NCBI RefSeq assembly: GCF_965279545.1
Contig: NZ_OZ257250.1
Coordinates: forward strand, 1,054,001-1,118,000
Source of the DNA: Methylibium sp965279545
Lineage (GTDB): Bacteria > Pseudomonadota > Gammaproteobacteria > Burkholderiales > Burkholderiaceae_C
Length of the DNA: 64,000 nucleotides
Direction of reading: 5' to 3'
Under the pieces are notes generated by a model. The model saw nothing but the letters and a program-made list of their open reading frames with translations, was not told the DNA's origin and did no database searches. Positions within the stretch are counted from its first letter, which is position 1; the number at the start of each line of letters is the position of its first letter. Made by a program: the position numbers and the translations under genes. Below are positions 8,214 through 16,896 of this stretch, piece after piece.

Positions 8214-9035
8214 CGCCCGCCGATCCTTCAGCGCGGAGGCAATCAACGCAAACGCGGCCAGCAACTGGTTGGCGGCCATGGGGTCGAGGTTCTTGGGTCG
8301 GCGCATGGCGCCCGGTCGGACCTGCTCCAATGCCTGCCCATTGCAGGCGAAGACGATGCTGTTGCTCATCTCGCCGTCGTCGATGACGAGCACGGCGTCG
8401 TTGAAACTGCGCCGGATGCGCTCCAGGTGCCTCTCGTAGCTTGCGTGCCCGTAGTGCAGGTTGACGACCATGATCCCGCCGGGCTGAAGCATTGCCACGC
8501 AATCGTCGTAGAAGCGCTGTGAGCACAAACGCGACGGCAGGCCCTGGACATCGAAGCCATCGACCATCAGTACATCAGGCCGCGACGCCCGCAGGCGGAC
8601 GAACTGGGCACCGTCGCCCCGCACCACGGTGAAGCGCTCGTCATCTGGCGGCACATGGAATTCGTCGCGCAGCGCAATCACGTGCGGGTTGATCTCGACC
8701 ACCTGGACGCGTGTGTGCGGCAGGTAACGGAAGCAGAACTTCGCGAGCGAGCCGCCGCCCAGGCCGATCATGGCGATCCTCTGGGGTGCCGGGTTGAAGA
8801 GCAGGAAGCCCATCATCGTGCGCGTGTACTCCAGGTCCAGCGCGTGCGGGTCCTGGATCTGCATGCGGCTCTGGATTTCGCTGATCGAGAAGTGCAGCGC
8901 TTTCGAACTCAGGCTCTCGTAGACGAACGGCTTGACGTGCTGAGCTGACTCTTGGGTTTCGGGCATGTTGGGCAGTGCAGGCAATGAAGCGATGAGGGTG
9001 GACCAGGACGGCGTCAAGACGGCACGTGGTTTCAT
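8211..9035 (-). CDS. Spermidine-synthase-like SAM-dependent methyltransferase-fold protein, end of set B
   Basis: The 274-residue protein has a class I SAM-binding Rossmann fold of the spermine/spermidine synthase type. MIGLGGGSLAKF (about 89-100) is the nucleotide loop, VVEINPHVIALR the acidic residue after strand 2, and VVRGDGAQFV the next loop. The motif DVLMVDGFDVQGLP occupies the catalytic Asp region. There is no recognisable N-terminal beta-barrel of complete polyamine synthases beyond about 60 residues, so the substrate is uncertain. The start at 9035 lies 11 bp after the Fe-S subunit gene. An alternative Met is about 23 codons in. Position suggests co-transcription with set B. Confidence 0.8.
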   Translation of the reverse strand: MKPRAVLTPSWSTLIASLPALPNMPETQESAQHVKPFVYESLSSKALHFSISEIQSRMQIQDPHALDLEYTRTMMGFLLFNPAPQRIAMIGLGGGSLAKFCFRYLPHTRVQVVEINPHVIALRDEFHVPPDDERFTVVRGDGAQFVRLRASRPDVLMVDGFDVQGLPSRLCSQRFYDDCVAMLQPGGIMVVNLHYGHASYERHLERIRRSFNDAVLVIDDGEMSNSIVFACNGQALEQVRPGAMRRPKNLDPMAANQLLAAFALIASALKDRRA

Positions 9036-9046
9036 GAGGCTGTGGT

Positions 9047-9811
9047 TCAGCTCGATATACCGAGAAGGTCCAGGACGCCGCAGACAAACGTCAGCGGATG
9101 CGACGGGCAGCCGGGCACGTACAGCGTGGGCTTGAACCGTTCCAGGAAGCTGCGCTCAATGGCCGAAGACCCCTCGAACGGGCTGCCGGAGATCGCGCAG
9201 GCACCGACCGCAATCACCAGCTTGGGTTCGGGCATGGCGTCCCAGCAGCGCTGCAGGGCCAGGGCCATGTTGCGTGTGATGGGCCCGGTCAGCACCAGCC
9301 CGTCGGCATGGCGCGGCGAGGCCACGATGTCGATGCCATAGCGGCCGATGTCGAAGTTGACGTTGGACAGCGCATTGACCTCCAGCTCGCAGCCGTTGCA
9401 GCCACCGGCCGACACCGACCGCAGCTTGAGGGAGCGGCCGAAGCGTGCCCGCAATGCGGCATTGACCTTCACCGGGTCGGGCGCCGGACGCGCAGCACTG
9501 AGCATCAGGCCCGATCGGTCCGTGGTCGCCAGCTTGAAGTCGTTGTTGAACGAAAGCTTGCCAGGGGGGCACACCGGCCCACAGTCGCCGCACAGGACGC
9601 AGCGGCCGAGGTCGATATGCACTGCTTCAGCGGACGCTGGCGCCAGCGTGATGGCCTGGGTCGAGCACACGCTGACACAGGCCTGGCAGCCTGATTCGCA
9701 GGCGGTCTCGCCGATGATCGGCTTGCCGCGGAAGCCGACCGGATTCGCCTGCCGCGGATCGGGGATGTACTGCGAGCCCTGCGAGACCCTGACTTTGATC
9801 GACTTGAACAC
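9047..9811 (-). CDS. hyfI: Ferredoxin-domain plus NuoB-like small subunit fusion (HyfH-HyfI-like), set B
   Basis: The 254-residue fusion starts with a two-cluster ferredoxin domain. C38, C42, C45, C49 and C71, C74, C77, C81 are the expected ligands of two [4Fe-4S] centres. A NuoB/HyfI domain follows, with CNGC at 138-141, the Cys in VGACAIS at 205, and PGC at about 235. It would carry electrons through three clusters to the degenerate large subunit. The set A counterpart lacks the ferredoxin part. GTG at 9811 is chosen because AGGA, overlapping the upstream TAG, lies at good spacing. The gene is 8 bp after the large subunit. Confidence 0.9.
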   Translation of the reverse strand: MFKSIKVRVSQGSQYIPDPRQANPVGFRGKPIIGETACESGCQACVSVCSTQAITLAPASAEAVHIDLGRCVLCGDCGPVCPPGKLSFNNDFKLATTDRSGLMLSAARPAPDPVKVNAALRARFGRSLKLRSVSAGGCNGCELEVNALSNVNFDIGRYGIDIVASPRHADGLVLTGPITRNMALALQRCWDAMPEPKLVIAVGACAISGSPFEGSSAIERSFLERFKPTLYVPGCPSHPLTFVCGVLDLLGISS

Positions 9812-9819
9812 GTGGGGTC

Positions 9820-11310
9820 CTAGAGGTCGTTGCCGCAGTAGGAAAGATCGAAGCTCTTGTTGCAGATCGGGAAGTCCGAAATTTCGTTGTCGCGCACCGC
9901 CAGTGCCAGCCCGAACCAGTTCAACAGCGACGGGTCCTGCACCTTGTAGTGCAGCAAGCGGCCGTCAGGCCCGGTTTCCAGCGCCTGGACGACCGTGCCT
10001 CGGTGACTCTCTCTCACCGAGACACACAAGGTGTCGTGCCAGAGCGGGCCCAGCGGCTCGAGGTCGGGGCCGGCAAGGTCGGCGTCCGCTGTTCGAAGAA
10101 GCTCATTCAGCCAGCGCACGGATTCATCGATCTCGCGCATGCGCAGCCTCATGCGCGCCCAGCAGTCGCCACCCTCTTCGGTCAGCGAGGCGATGGGATG
10201 TGCGGCATAGAGCCGCCCCGGCAAACTGACCCGGACATCGCCCGTCACACCGCTGGCTCGCGCGGCCAAGCCCACCATGCCGATCTCAAGGGCGGCCTTG
10301 TGCGCAACGACACCCACCCCCTGGAAGCGCGACTGCACGCTGCGCGCTCCGAGCATCAGGGCGTTGACCTCGGCCATGTCTTTGCTGAACGCGGCCAGGG
10401 TGTCCAGCAGGTCCCGGCGCAGGGCGTCGGTGATGCCGAAGCGCACGCCGCCGGGCCGCAACCAACCGCGGCCGAAGCGGCTGCCACAGACGCGCATGGT
10501 GGCGTTGATGATGGCCGTGCGCAGGCGGCCGTAGGTGGCGCCGCCCTGCAGGAAGGCGATGTCGGTCGCCAGGCCGGTGAGCGCCACCAGGTGCATCGCT
10601 ACACGCTCCAGTTCCAGCGCAATGCCGCGCACCCGTTCCGCGCGCAGGCTGACCTGGGTGCCCGACAGGGCCTCCACGGCCGCGCAGTAAGCCCAGGCGT
10701 AGGCGATGCTGGAGTCGCCCACGATGGCTTCCACCAGCGACGTCAGCGCCCCTGGAGGGCGTTGCAGCAGCAGGGCTTCCACGGCGCGATGCTGGTAGCC
10801 GAGCTGCAGTTCCAGGTGGTGAACCTGCTCACCATGGCACATGAAACGGAAGTGCCCGGGTTCGATGACGCTGGCATGGATGGGGCCGACGCCGACCTCG
10901 TGCACTTCCTGGCCGCGCACCGAAAAGAACGGGTGTTCATCCATGTGCTGTTGCCGCTCGGCCTCAAAGCGCACCGGCTTGAGCCAAGGGTGACCGGTAG
11001 GTGTCAGTCCGGTCTGCTCCCACAGTTCACGCTCCAGCATCTGCGCGGCGGGGTGGCGCGCGGTGATGCAGGCATAGGCACTGCCGCGCCGGCCTCTGGC
11101 GCGCAGCAGGCCGAGTTGTCCATCGACGGATTGCAGCACGGCGCTGGTGAGCACCTCCTCGTCGGGACCCGAGGAATCCACGCGGCCGAACAGCGTGACC
11201 AGGCGTTCGCCCGCGTCCATGGCCTTGCCGATCTGGTCGGCCCATTCGTCGAGGCCGAGGGGCGCGACCGCGTGGGTCAAGCTCATGACGATCGGTTTGA
11301 TCGGTCCCAT
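9820..11310 (-). CDS. hyfG: NiFe-hydrogenase-like large subunit lacking NiFe ligands (HyfG/HycE-like), set B
   Basis: The 496-residue protein has a NuoC-like N-terminal part (about 15-120) and a NuoD/large-subunit domain (about 135-496). The first hydrogenase CxxC is replaced by AIVGDS at 195-200. The C-terminal DPCxxC has become DLSYCG at 488-493, where the remaining Cys is out of register. A NiFe centre is therefore not expected. ATG 11310 overlaps the hyfF TGA (TGATG) and sits 6 nt after GGAGG. A second ATG three bases upstream has poorer spacing. The loss of ligands is shared with set A, but the replacement residues differ. Confidence 0.9.
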   Translation of the reverse strand: MGPIKPIVMSLTHAVAPLGLDEWADQIGKAMDAGERLVTLFGRVDSSGPDEEVLTSAVLQSVDGQLGLLRARGRRGSAYACITARHPAAQMLERELWEQTGLTPTGHPWLKPVRFEAERQQHMDEHPFFSVRGQEVHEVGVGPIHASVIEPGHFRFMCHGEQVHHLELQLGYQHRAVEALLLQRPPGALTSLVEAIVGDSSIAYAWAYCAAVEALSGTQVSLRAERVRGIALELERVAMHLVALTGLATDIAFLQGGATYGRLRTAIINATMRVCGSRFGRGWLRPGGVRFGITDALRRDLLDTLAAFSKDMAEVNALMLGARSVQSRFQGVGVVAHKAALEIGMVGLAARASGVTGDVRVSLPGRLYAAHPIASLTEEGGDCWARMRLRMREIDESVRWLNELLRTADADLAGPDLEPLGPLWHDTLCVSVRESHRGTVVQALETGPDGRLLHYKVQDPSLLNWFGLALAVRDNEISDFPICNKSFDLSYCGNDL

Positions 11311-12743
11311 CATTGCCCTCCGATGGATTGCGCCACCTGCGCCAGCAAGGCGCTGATCGGGGCTGGGGTGTAGACGCCGAGCAGGATGAGCACGACGACG
11401 AAGCCGAGCTTGGGCACGGCCGTGACCCAGGTCTCCTTGACCTGCGGGCCCTGGTGGTCGGAAGGGCCCCAGATCATCGGGAAGATCGAGCGGCCGGTGG
11501 CGACGAAGATGATCGTCAGCATCGTGCACATCAGCGTGAAGGCGATCAGGTTGCCGGCCTGCACGATGCCCGACAGGATCAGCATTTCCGCCATGAAGCT
11601 GCCAAACGGCGGAAAACCCAGCAGCGCGAAGATGCCGACCGCGAACAGCAGCCCCGAGAACGGCAGCACCCGGATCACGCCGCTCAGGGCCTTGACCTCG
11701 TTCGTGTGATACACGGCCCGCAGTCGGCCGGCGGTGAGGAACAACAGTGCCTTCACGAAGGCGTTGCTGACGATGTAGAGCAGCACGCCATAGGCTGCCG
11801 CCTTGCCCACCGACAGGCCGATGGCGATGACGCCGGACGAGCTGACGCAGGCGTAGGCGATGAGGCGCTTGTAGTTGCGCGCCGCCATCACCTGCACGGC
11901 CGCGACGGTGAGCGAGAGGCAACCCATGATGAGCAGTTCGTACGAGACGAAGTGGGTGTCCTGGCCACGGAACACCTGCAGCACGCGGAATACCGCCACC
12001 ACGCTGATGTTGAATTGCACCGCCGCAAGCAGCGCGCTGGTGCTGGTGGGCGCGGCCTCGTAGGTCTCCGGCATCCAGCTGTAGAGTGGTGCCAGGCCGA
12101 GCTTGCTGCCCAGGCCGAACAGCATCAGCGCCAGACCCAGGCGTTGCCAGCTGTTGCCGGGTGAGGCGATGCCCTTGGCCATCTCGTCGAGCGCAAAGCT
12201 GATCTCCAGGCCGTGCAGGTGTGCCGAGCGGGTCAGGCACATGATGCCCAGGAAGGTCAGCGCCAGCGACATGCTCGAATACAGCAGGTAGTGCCAGGCC
12301 ACGCGGCGCGGCGCCAGCGTGTCGCCCTGCGCCACCAGCGGCGCGGCGCACACGGTGGTCAGCTCGATGAAGGCCCAGAGCAACAGCAGGTTGTTGGCCA
12401 TGACGCCGAGGTTCATCGCGCCCATGAAGGCCAGCGTGAGCGCGGCACGCGGCAGCAGGTTGTCCGCCAACAGGCGCGAGGTGCTGACCCGCGACGACAT
12501 GTACACGCTGATGCCGAGGAAGACGCTGTTGATCACCAGCAGGAACAGCATCGAGGTCGCATCGAGCACGAAGTAGTGGCCGGCGAAGTACAGGGGCAAC
12601 TCGCTCAGCGGTGTGCGAACGAACACCGTCACCGACGACAGCACGCTGATCACAGCCATGACCACCAGGGCGGGGCCCACCCAAAGGCGGCGCGTCGGCA
12701 AAACGGGAATGCCGCGCATCGAGATGGCACTGACCTCGCTCAT
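11310..12743 (-). CDS. hyfF: Antiporter-like membrane subunit (HyfF/NuoN-like), set B
   Basis: The 477-residue protein is in the NuoLMN/antiporter family with about 13-14 helices. The conserved acidic helix is LLLWAFIELTTVCAAP. The channel Lys is in GLGSKLGLAPLYSWMPETY, followed by an altered APTSTSALLAA where relatives have PVSALMSG. The helix with RLIAYACVSSSG replaces the usual YSSIEHMG. It is more diverged than the set A copy but keeps key charged residues. Start and stop overlap the neighbours (ATGA with hyfE, TGATG with the large subunit). Confidence 0.88.
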   Translation of the reverse strand: MSEVSAISMRGIPVLPTRRLWVGPALVVMAVISVLSSVTVFVRTPLSELPLYFAGHYFVLDATSMLFLLVINSVFLGISVYMSSRVSTSRLLADNLLPRAALTLAFMGAMNLGVMANNLLLLWAFIELTTVCAAPLVAQGDTLAPRRVAWHYLLYSSMSLALTFLGIMCLTRSAHLHGLEISFALDEMAKGIASPGNSWQRLGLALMLFGLGSKLGLAPLYSWMPETYEAAPTSTSALLAAVQFNISVVAVFRVLQVFRGQDTHFVSYELLIMGCLSLTVAAVQVMAARNYKRLIAYACVSSSGVIAIGLSVGKAAAYGVLLYIVSNAFVKALLFLTAGRLRAVYHTNEVKALSGVIRVLPFSGLLFAVGIFALLGFPPFGSFMAEMLILSGIVQAGNLIAFTLMCTMLTIIFVATGRSIFPMIWGPSDHQGPQVKETWVTAVPKLGFVVVLILLGVYTPAPISALLAQVAQSIGGQ

Positions 12744-13375
12744 GACGGCTCTGCGGCCTCGGAGCCCACTGGGTCGGCATGGACAGCCTTGGCGCCGTTC
12801 GCGGCGACAGGATCTGGTGTCGCGATCAGCCAGCCACCGACGAGCACGGTCAGCAGGTAGATGCCGCTCAGTGCGCCGTGGATCGGCAGGGGCCAGGGTT
12901 CGGGCAGCAGCGACTCGAACAAGGCGAGACCGTTTTCCATGAAGAGCACCGCCACCAGCTGGGCCGGGGGTGAGTCGTTGGTGGACAGCAGCAGCAGCGA
13001 CACGGTGACCGTCGCCCCGACCACACCGAGCGTGAGCGCCTGCCGGTCGCTCATGGCGGGTGCGGCGAACTCGAAGGCCAGCACCACCAGGGCGATGGCG
13101 ATGGCCCAGGTGAAGAGGTTGGAGGGCATCAAGTCGAGGTTGGGCTCGCCGCGCAACAGGATGGCGCGCGCGAGCAGGCGCGGCGCGATCACCGCACGCA
13201 CGACCAGCACTTCGATGAGTGCGACGTAGGTGTGCAGCGACGGGTCACCGTGCTGCGCAACGTTCCAGGCCAGTGCGGCGGCCTGCGCGGTCAGCCAGAA
13301 CGGCGCCGAACGGATCTTGCCGAAGAAGATCGGAATGACCGCGGCCACCAGGAAGGCGATCAGCGGCAGGGTCAT
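12740..13375 (-). CDS. hyfE: HyfE-like membrane subunit, set B
   Basis: The 211-residue protein has about six to seven helices and a polar C-terminal tail. The conserved membrane Glu is seen in LFMENGLALFES, matching the LAMENGLFF motif of set A. The second acidic position of the NuoK-like half is not obvious here, as this stretch reads IHGALSGIYLLTVLVGG, which may weaken a proton path. ATG 13375 overlaps the hyfC TGA (ATGA), and the stop overlaps hyfF. Assignment rests on synteny plus the ENG motif. Confidence 0.8.
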   Translation of the reverse strand: MTLPLIAFLVAAVIPIFFGKIRSAPFWLTAQAAALAWNVAQHGDPSLHTYVALIEVLVVRAVIAPRLLARAILLRGEPNLDLMPSNLFTWAIAIALVVLAFEFAAPAMSDRQALTLGVVGATVTVSLLLLSTNDSPPAQLVAVLFMENGLALFESLLPEPWPLPIHGALSGIYLLTVLVGGWLIATPDPVAANGAKAVHADPVGSEAAEPS

Positions 13376-14310
13376 GCAGCCCTCGCCAACCAGCCGGCTG
13401 CGCCCAGGCACAGCGCGGCCCCTAACGATGCAAGCATCAGGTACGCCGGCACCAGGCGCATGCGCAGCCGGGCCACGAGCGATTCGACGCAGCCCACGGC
13501 GACCGCCACGCCCGCCATGATGGCCAGCGATACCAGCACGCACAGCGCCGTCTGCGTGAGCGGGTCGACGGGATTCAGCAGCGCGGCGATCAGGCCCGCG
13601 TACATCGTCATCTTCAGCGCCGCGGCGTACTGCATGGCGGCCAGCTCGGGCCCGCTGTGGTCGAGGATCATCACCTCGTGCACCATCGTGAGTTCGAGGT
13701 GGGTCAGCGGATCGTCCACCGGCACGCGCGAGGATTCGGCCTGCAGCAGCACGAAGAGCACCCCGACCACGGGCAGGGCCAGCCAGGGGAAGCTGCCGGC
13801 GTGATGCCACTGGCCGATGACCCCGGCAAAGCTGGTCTGACCGGTGGCGATGGCGGCAGAACCCACCAGCATGAACAGCGCAGGCTCGACGAAGGCCGTG
13901 AACGACGCCTCGCGAGCCGCGCCCATGCCCTCGAAGGAACTGCCGACATCCAGTGCCGAGAGCATCAGGAACAGGCGCGCCAGGCCGAGCGTGTAGGCGA
14001 AGAAGATGAAATCGCGGCTGAACTGCAAGGGCGCGATGGGCCCCAGGATGGGTGCGATCAGGGCCGCCAGCAGCGACGCCACCAGCACCACCCAGGCACC
14101 TGCGCGAAACAGCGGTGTGATCGCGGTGCTGTAGACCGGCTGCTTGCGCAACAGCCGCAACAGGTCCCAGCCGGACTGCAGCAGGCCCGGCCCCTTGCGC
14201 CCGGCCCACAAGGACTTCGTGCGATTGACGAGACCGACCATCAGTATCGGCATCACCAGCACGATGAGCATGTGGACGGCGGCCAAGAGCGCGGTCAGGT
14301 CGACGTTCAC
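13372..14310 (-). CDS. hyfC: HyfC/NuoH-like membrane anchor subunit, set B
   Basis: The 312-residue protein of the NuoH/HyfC family shows the signature SSRVPVDDPLTHLELTM followed by HEVMILDHSG at about residues 185-215. An early cytoplasmic loop reads GRKGPGLLQSGWDLLRLL, the NuoH-type amphipathic segment. The GTG start at 14310 overlaps the TGA of hyfB (GTGA), which supports it over internal codons. It would link the peripheral arm to the membrane antiporter subunits. Confidence 0.9.
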   Translation of the reverse strand: MNVDLTALLAAVHMLIVLVMPILMVGLVNRTKSLWAGRKGPGLLQSGWDLLRLLRKQPVYSTAITPLFRAGAWVVLVASLLAALIAPILGPIAPLQFSRDFIFFAYTLGLARLFLMLSALDVGSSFEGMGAAREASFTAFVEPALFMLVGSAAIATGQTSFAGVIGQWHHAGSFPWLALPVVGVLFVLLQAESSRVPVDDPLTHLELTMVHEVMILDHSGPELAAMQYAAALKMTMYAGLIAALLNPVDPLTQTALCVLVSLAIMAGVAVAVGCVESLVARLRMRLVPAYLMLASLGAALCLGAAGWLARAA

Positions 14311-16322
14311 GGCAGCGGCCCGCTTGCCAGAACGACCAGGCCAGAGATCAGGACAATGGCGATCAGCGCCGCCGCAAAGGCGATGCGCGGATCGTCCTCG
14401 CGCAGCTTGCTCGAGAGCTCACCGGCCGACGCGTCGCCGTGCTTGATGACGGAGAACAGCCGGCGCTCCACGGCATCCACGCAGTCCGTGATCAGGTAGC
14501 TGTCGTCAGGGAAGTAGCCCAGCGGCGCCTTCTGGCGCCGCAAGGTCACCATCACACCCTTGAAACGCGCCTGAAAGTCCGACGAGAAGCTGGAGCCTGT
14601 GTACTGCATGCGCGGATTGGGAGCGCCATGGCCGCAGCCCCAGGTCGGACCTGTCGCCATAGGCGTACCCGCCGGCAGACGGGCAGCGCGCGTGCGCAGC
14701 CAGATCAGCAGCCCGATGGTCAGCGCCAGCGCGCCGGAAATCATGCCGATGCGCGACAGGCTGTCGGCCACGGGCTGCAGTACATCGGCACCTTGTGTCG
14801 GCAATGCCGACAGGGCCAGTTCAGTCGAACCCCGCACCAGCATGAAGCCCAGCCCCGGCAACACACCGAGCACGATGACCCCCAGGGCGTGCACACCCAT
14901 CGGCAGCAGCATCCAGTGGCTGACTTCCGCGGGCGCGTGCAGGCTGGTGTCGCGCGGCCCGCCGAGGAACACCACCCCGAAAGCTCGCGTGATGCTCAGC
15001 GCCGAGACTGCGCCGACGAACGCCAGAACGGCACCGCCGGCACCGAGCGCCACCTTGGCCCAGGTGGCGATGGGCTCGCCGGTGAACAACCCCGAGTAGA
15101 TGACGAACTCGCTGGTGAAGCCGTTGAGCGGGGGCAATGCCGAAATCGCGACGCCGCCCAGCAGGAAGCTCAGCGCCGTCCACGGCATCAAGCGCGACAG
15201 GCCGCCGAGCTTTTCCATGTCGACGGTGTGCGTGGCCTGGTACACCGCACCCGCGGCGTAGAACAACTGGCACTTGAAGAAGGCGTGGTTCAGCACGTGC
15301 AGCAGGCCACCCGAAAAGCCAAGCGCCACCAGCGCCGTGTTGTCCCAGGCCAGGCCCAGGCACCCGATGCCGAAGCCGATGCCGGCGATGCCGACGTTCT
15401 CGGTCGACGAATAGCCCAGCAGGCGTTTGAGGTCGCGCTGGCCCACCGTGTACAGCGCGCCGATCACGGCCGATAGCGCCGAAAAGCCGATCAGGAACCA
15501 GCCCATCCACTCGTCGGGCTGGCCGATCAGAAAGATGAAGCGCACCAGTGCGTAGAGGCCTGCCTTGTGGATCACACCGGACATCAGCGCAGAGACATGC
15601 GCCGGCGCCGCCGCATGGGCGCGCGGCAGCCAGGAATGGAACGGGAAGAACGCCGATTTGAGGCCGAAACTGGTGACCAGCAGCAGGAAGACCAGGTTGC
15701 GCTCCGACCCGACATGCCCGCGCAGCCACTGCCCGAAGCTGCCCAGCTCCCACGACGCCGTGTGCGTGTACAGGATCATGAACGCGGCGACCAGGAAGAT
15801 CAGCCCGATGTGCGTGGACACGAGGTAGTTGAAGCCGGCGAAACGCACCTTCTGGTTGGTGTAGTCCCAGATCACCAGCAGCCACGCGGCCAGCGCGGCG
15901 ATCTCCCAGCCGAGCAGGAAGACCAGCGCGTGGTCGCCGGTGTAGACGAGCACGAACGACAGCGAGGTCAGGTTCAGCAGCGCGTAGTGCAGGCCGAGGT
16001 GGCGCTTCGTTTCGAAGTGCGGCCGCAGGTAGCCCACGGCATAAAGGCTGCCCAGCAAGGTCATCGGCAACGACCAGACCAGGAAGAATGCACCGAGTGC
16101 GTCCAGCCGCACGCGCAGGGTTCCGACCGGGTAGGCCCATGCCAGTTCCGCCGTGAGCGGAGCGCCTCCGAGCAATACAGGGGTGACCGTAGAGACGACC
16201 AGCGCCGTCGCGACGACCTGCGATAGCACGCCGATGCCCGCGCGGGTCCGGTTGTGCAGGGGCAACAGACAGCCCGCCGCGCCCAGCAGCAAGACCAGCA
16301 CGGCTGCGATGAGCGAACTCAT
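14307..16322 (-). CDS. hyfB: Antiporter-like membrane subunit (HyfB/NuoL-like), first gene of set B
   Basis: The 671-residue protein has about 15-16 helices. The TM5 Glu lies in FLLGWEIAALAAWLL and the TM7 Lys in FGLKSAFFPFHSWLPRAH, followed by HVSALMSGVIHKAG. A helix with RLLGYSSTENVG and a hydrophilic region before the last helix are typical of HyfB. ATG 16322 (MSSLIAAVLV) begins a clear membrane helix. Longer in-frame starts would add a non-hydrophobic leader with no support. It is the promoter-proximal gene of set B, divergent from the RHH-2 gene. Confidence 0.9.
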   Translation of the reverse strand: MSSLIAAVLVLLLGAAGCLLPLHNRTRAGIGVLSQVVATALVVSTVTPVLLGGAPLTAELAWAYPVGTLRVRLDALGAFFLVWSLPMTLLGSLYAVGYLRPHFETKRHLGLHYALLNLTSLSFVLVYTGDHALVFLLGWEIAALAAWLLVIWDYTNQKVRFAGFNYLVSTHIGLIFLVAAFMILYTHTASWELGSFGQWLRGHVGSERNLVFLLLVTSFGLKSAFFPFHSWLPRAHAAAPAHVSALMSGVIHKAGLYALVRFIFLIGQPDEWMGWFLIGFSALSAVIGALYTVGQRDLKRLLGYSSTENVGIAGIGFGIGCLGLAWDNTALVALGFSGGLLHVLNHAFFKCQLFYAAGAVYQATHTVDMEKLGGLSRLMPWTALSFLLGGVAISALPPLNGFTSEFVIYSGLFTGEPIATWAKVALGAGGAVLAFVGAVSALSITRAFGVVFLGGPRDTSLHAPAEVSHWMLLPMGVHALGVIVLGVLPGLGFMLVRGSTELALSALPTQGADVLQPVADSLSRIGMISGALALTIGLLIWLRTRAARLPAGTPMATGPTWGCGHGAPNPRMQYTGSSFSSDFQARFKGVMVTLRRQKAPLGYFPDDSYLITDCVDAVERRLFSVIKHGDASAGELSSKLREDDPRIAFAAALIAIVLISGLVVLASGPLP

Positions 16323-16487
16323 GCGTGTCGAGGCTGCATCCCGATCACTGGCGCGCCCATCGGCGCCGGCAGCAGAGCCACCGGGCGAATGCGGGGGTGA
16401 TCGAAGCGAGACAAAGGGAACGGCTCCAGGACGAAGCTCGCAGAGGCTGGAATTTCTGCGTAGACCGTGCAATCCTAATTGCTCTGA

Positions 16488-16504
16488 ATGATACTACGAT
16501 GATA
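16488..16504. promoter_or_regulatory. Direct repeats in the divergent control region of set B and RHH gene 2
   Basis: The 218-bp region 16323-16540 separates divergent hyfB (set B) and the RHH-2 gene. It contains ATGATA at 16488-16493 and again at 16499-16504, an 11-bp period of one helical turn, as expected for an RHH dimer array. A weak promoter for the RHH gene can be drawn as TTGCTC (16480-16485), 16 bp, then GATAAT (16502-16507), placing the repeats over it. The rest of the region is ordinary GC-rich sequence with nothing else recognised. Confidence 0.4.
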
Positions 16505-16540
16505 ATGTGATTGACATATGGAAAGACCCACGGAGGACGC

Positions 16541-16738
16541 ATGGAACTCAAAACGGCGCGCTTGACCGTGCTGGTGGACCCCGCGAAGAAAAAGGCGTTC
16601 GAGGCGCTGTGCGCGCGCCAGGACGTGACGCCATCGCAGGTGGTGCGGCGGCTGATACGGGACTACCTGGTGCACCACGGCGTCAGCTTCGTCCCGAGCG
16701 GATTGGACGAAGACGAAGAAGCCACCGTGAAGCGCTGA
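16541..16738 (+). CDS. Ribbon-helix-helix protein 2, divergent from hydrogenase-like set B
   Basis: The 65-residue protein consists of an RHH/CopG-like domain: a beta strand (KTARLTVLVDP) and two helices ending at IRDYLVHHGVSF, then a short acidic tail (DEDEEA). It is clearly paralogous to the protein at 7864-8136 but has the short acidic tail instead of a long basic one. ATG 16541 follows GGAGGA with 3-4 bp spacing. An upstream ATG-less extension to 16511 is unlikely. Probable role is autoregulated DNA-binding repressor of the divergent set B. No toxin partner is adjacent. Confidence 0.8.
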   Translation: MELKTARLTVLVDPAKKKAFEALCARQDVTPSQVVRRLIRDYLVHHGVSFVPSGLDEDEEATVKR

Positions 16739-16896
16739 CCGCCCAGGATGCCCATGTCGACGAACCTGGCGGGTCTGGCGCGGTCCGTGCGCACGCGCGC
16801 GCTGCGCGCTGATGACCATGCGACCATGCGGCATGTCTTGCTTTGTGGGCACAGTGTGACGGTGTTGCCGTGCGCATGTGGGAACCCGAGGGCCTC

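Noticed and set aside
5647..8439. A very long reading frame (930 codons) on the plus strand opposite hyfB and hyfC
   Set aside because: It is rich in His, Gln, Arg and Glu repeats with no domain and lies antisense to well-supported membrane genes. High GC commonly leaves such open shadows.
455..11310. Functional NiFe hydrogenase
   Set aside because: All four ligand cysteines are replaced in both large subunits and no maturation genes are present.
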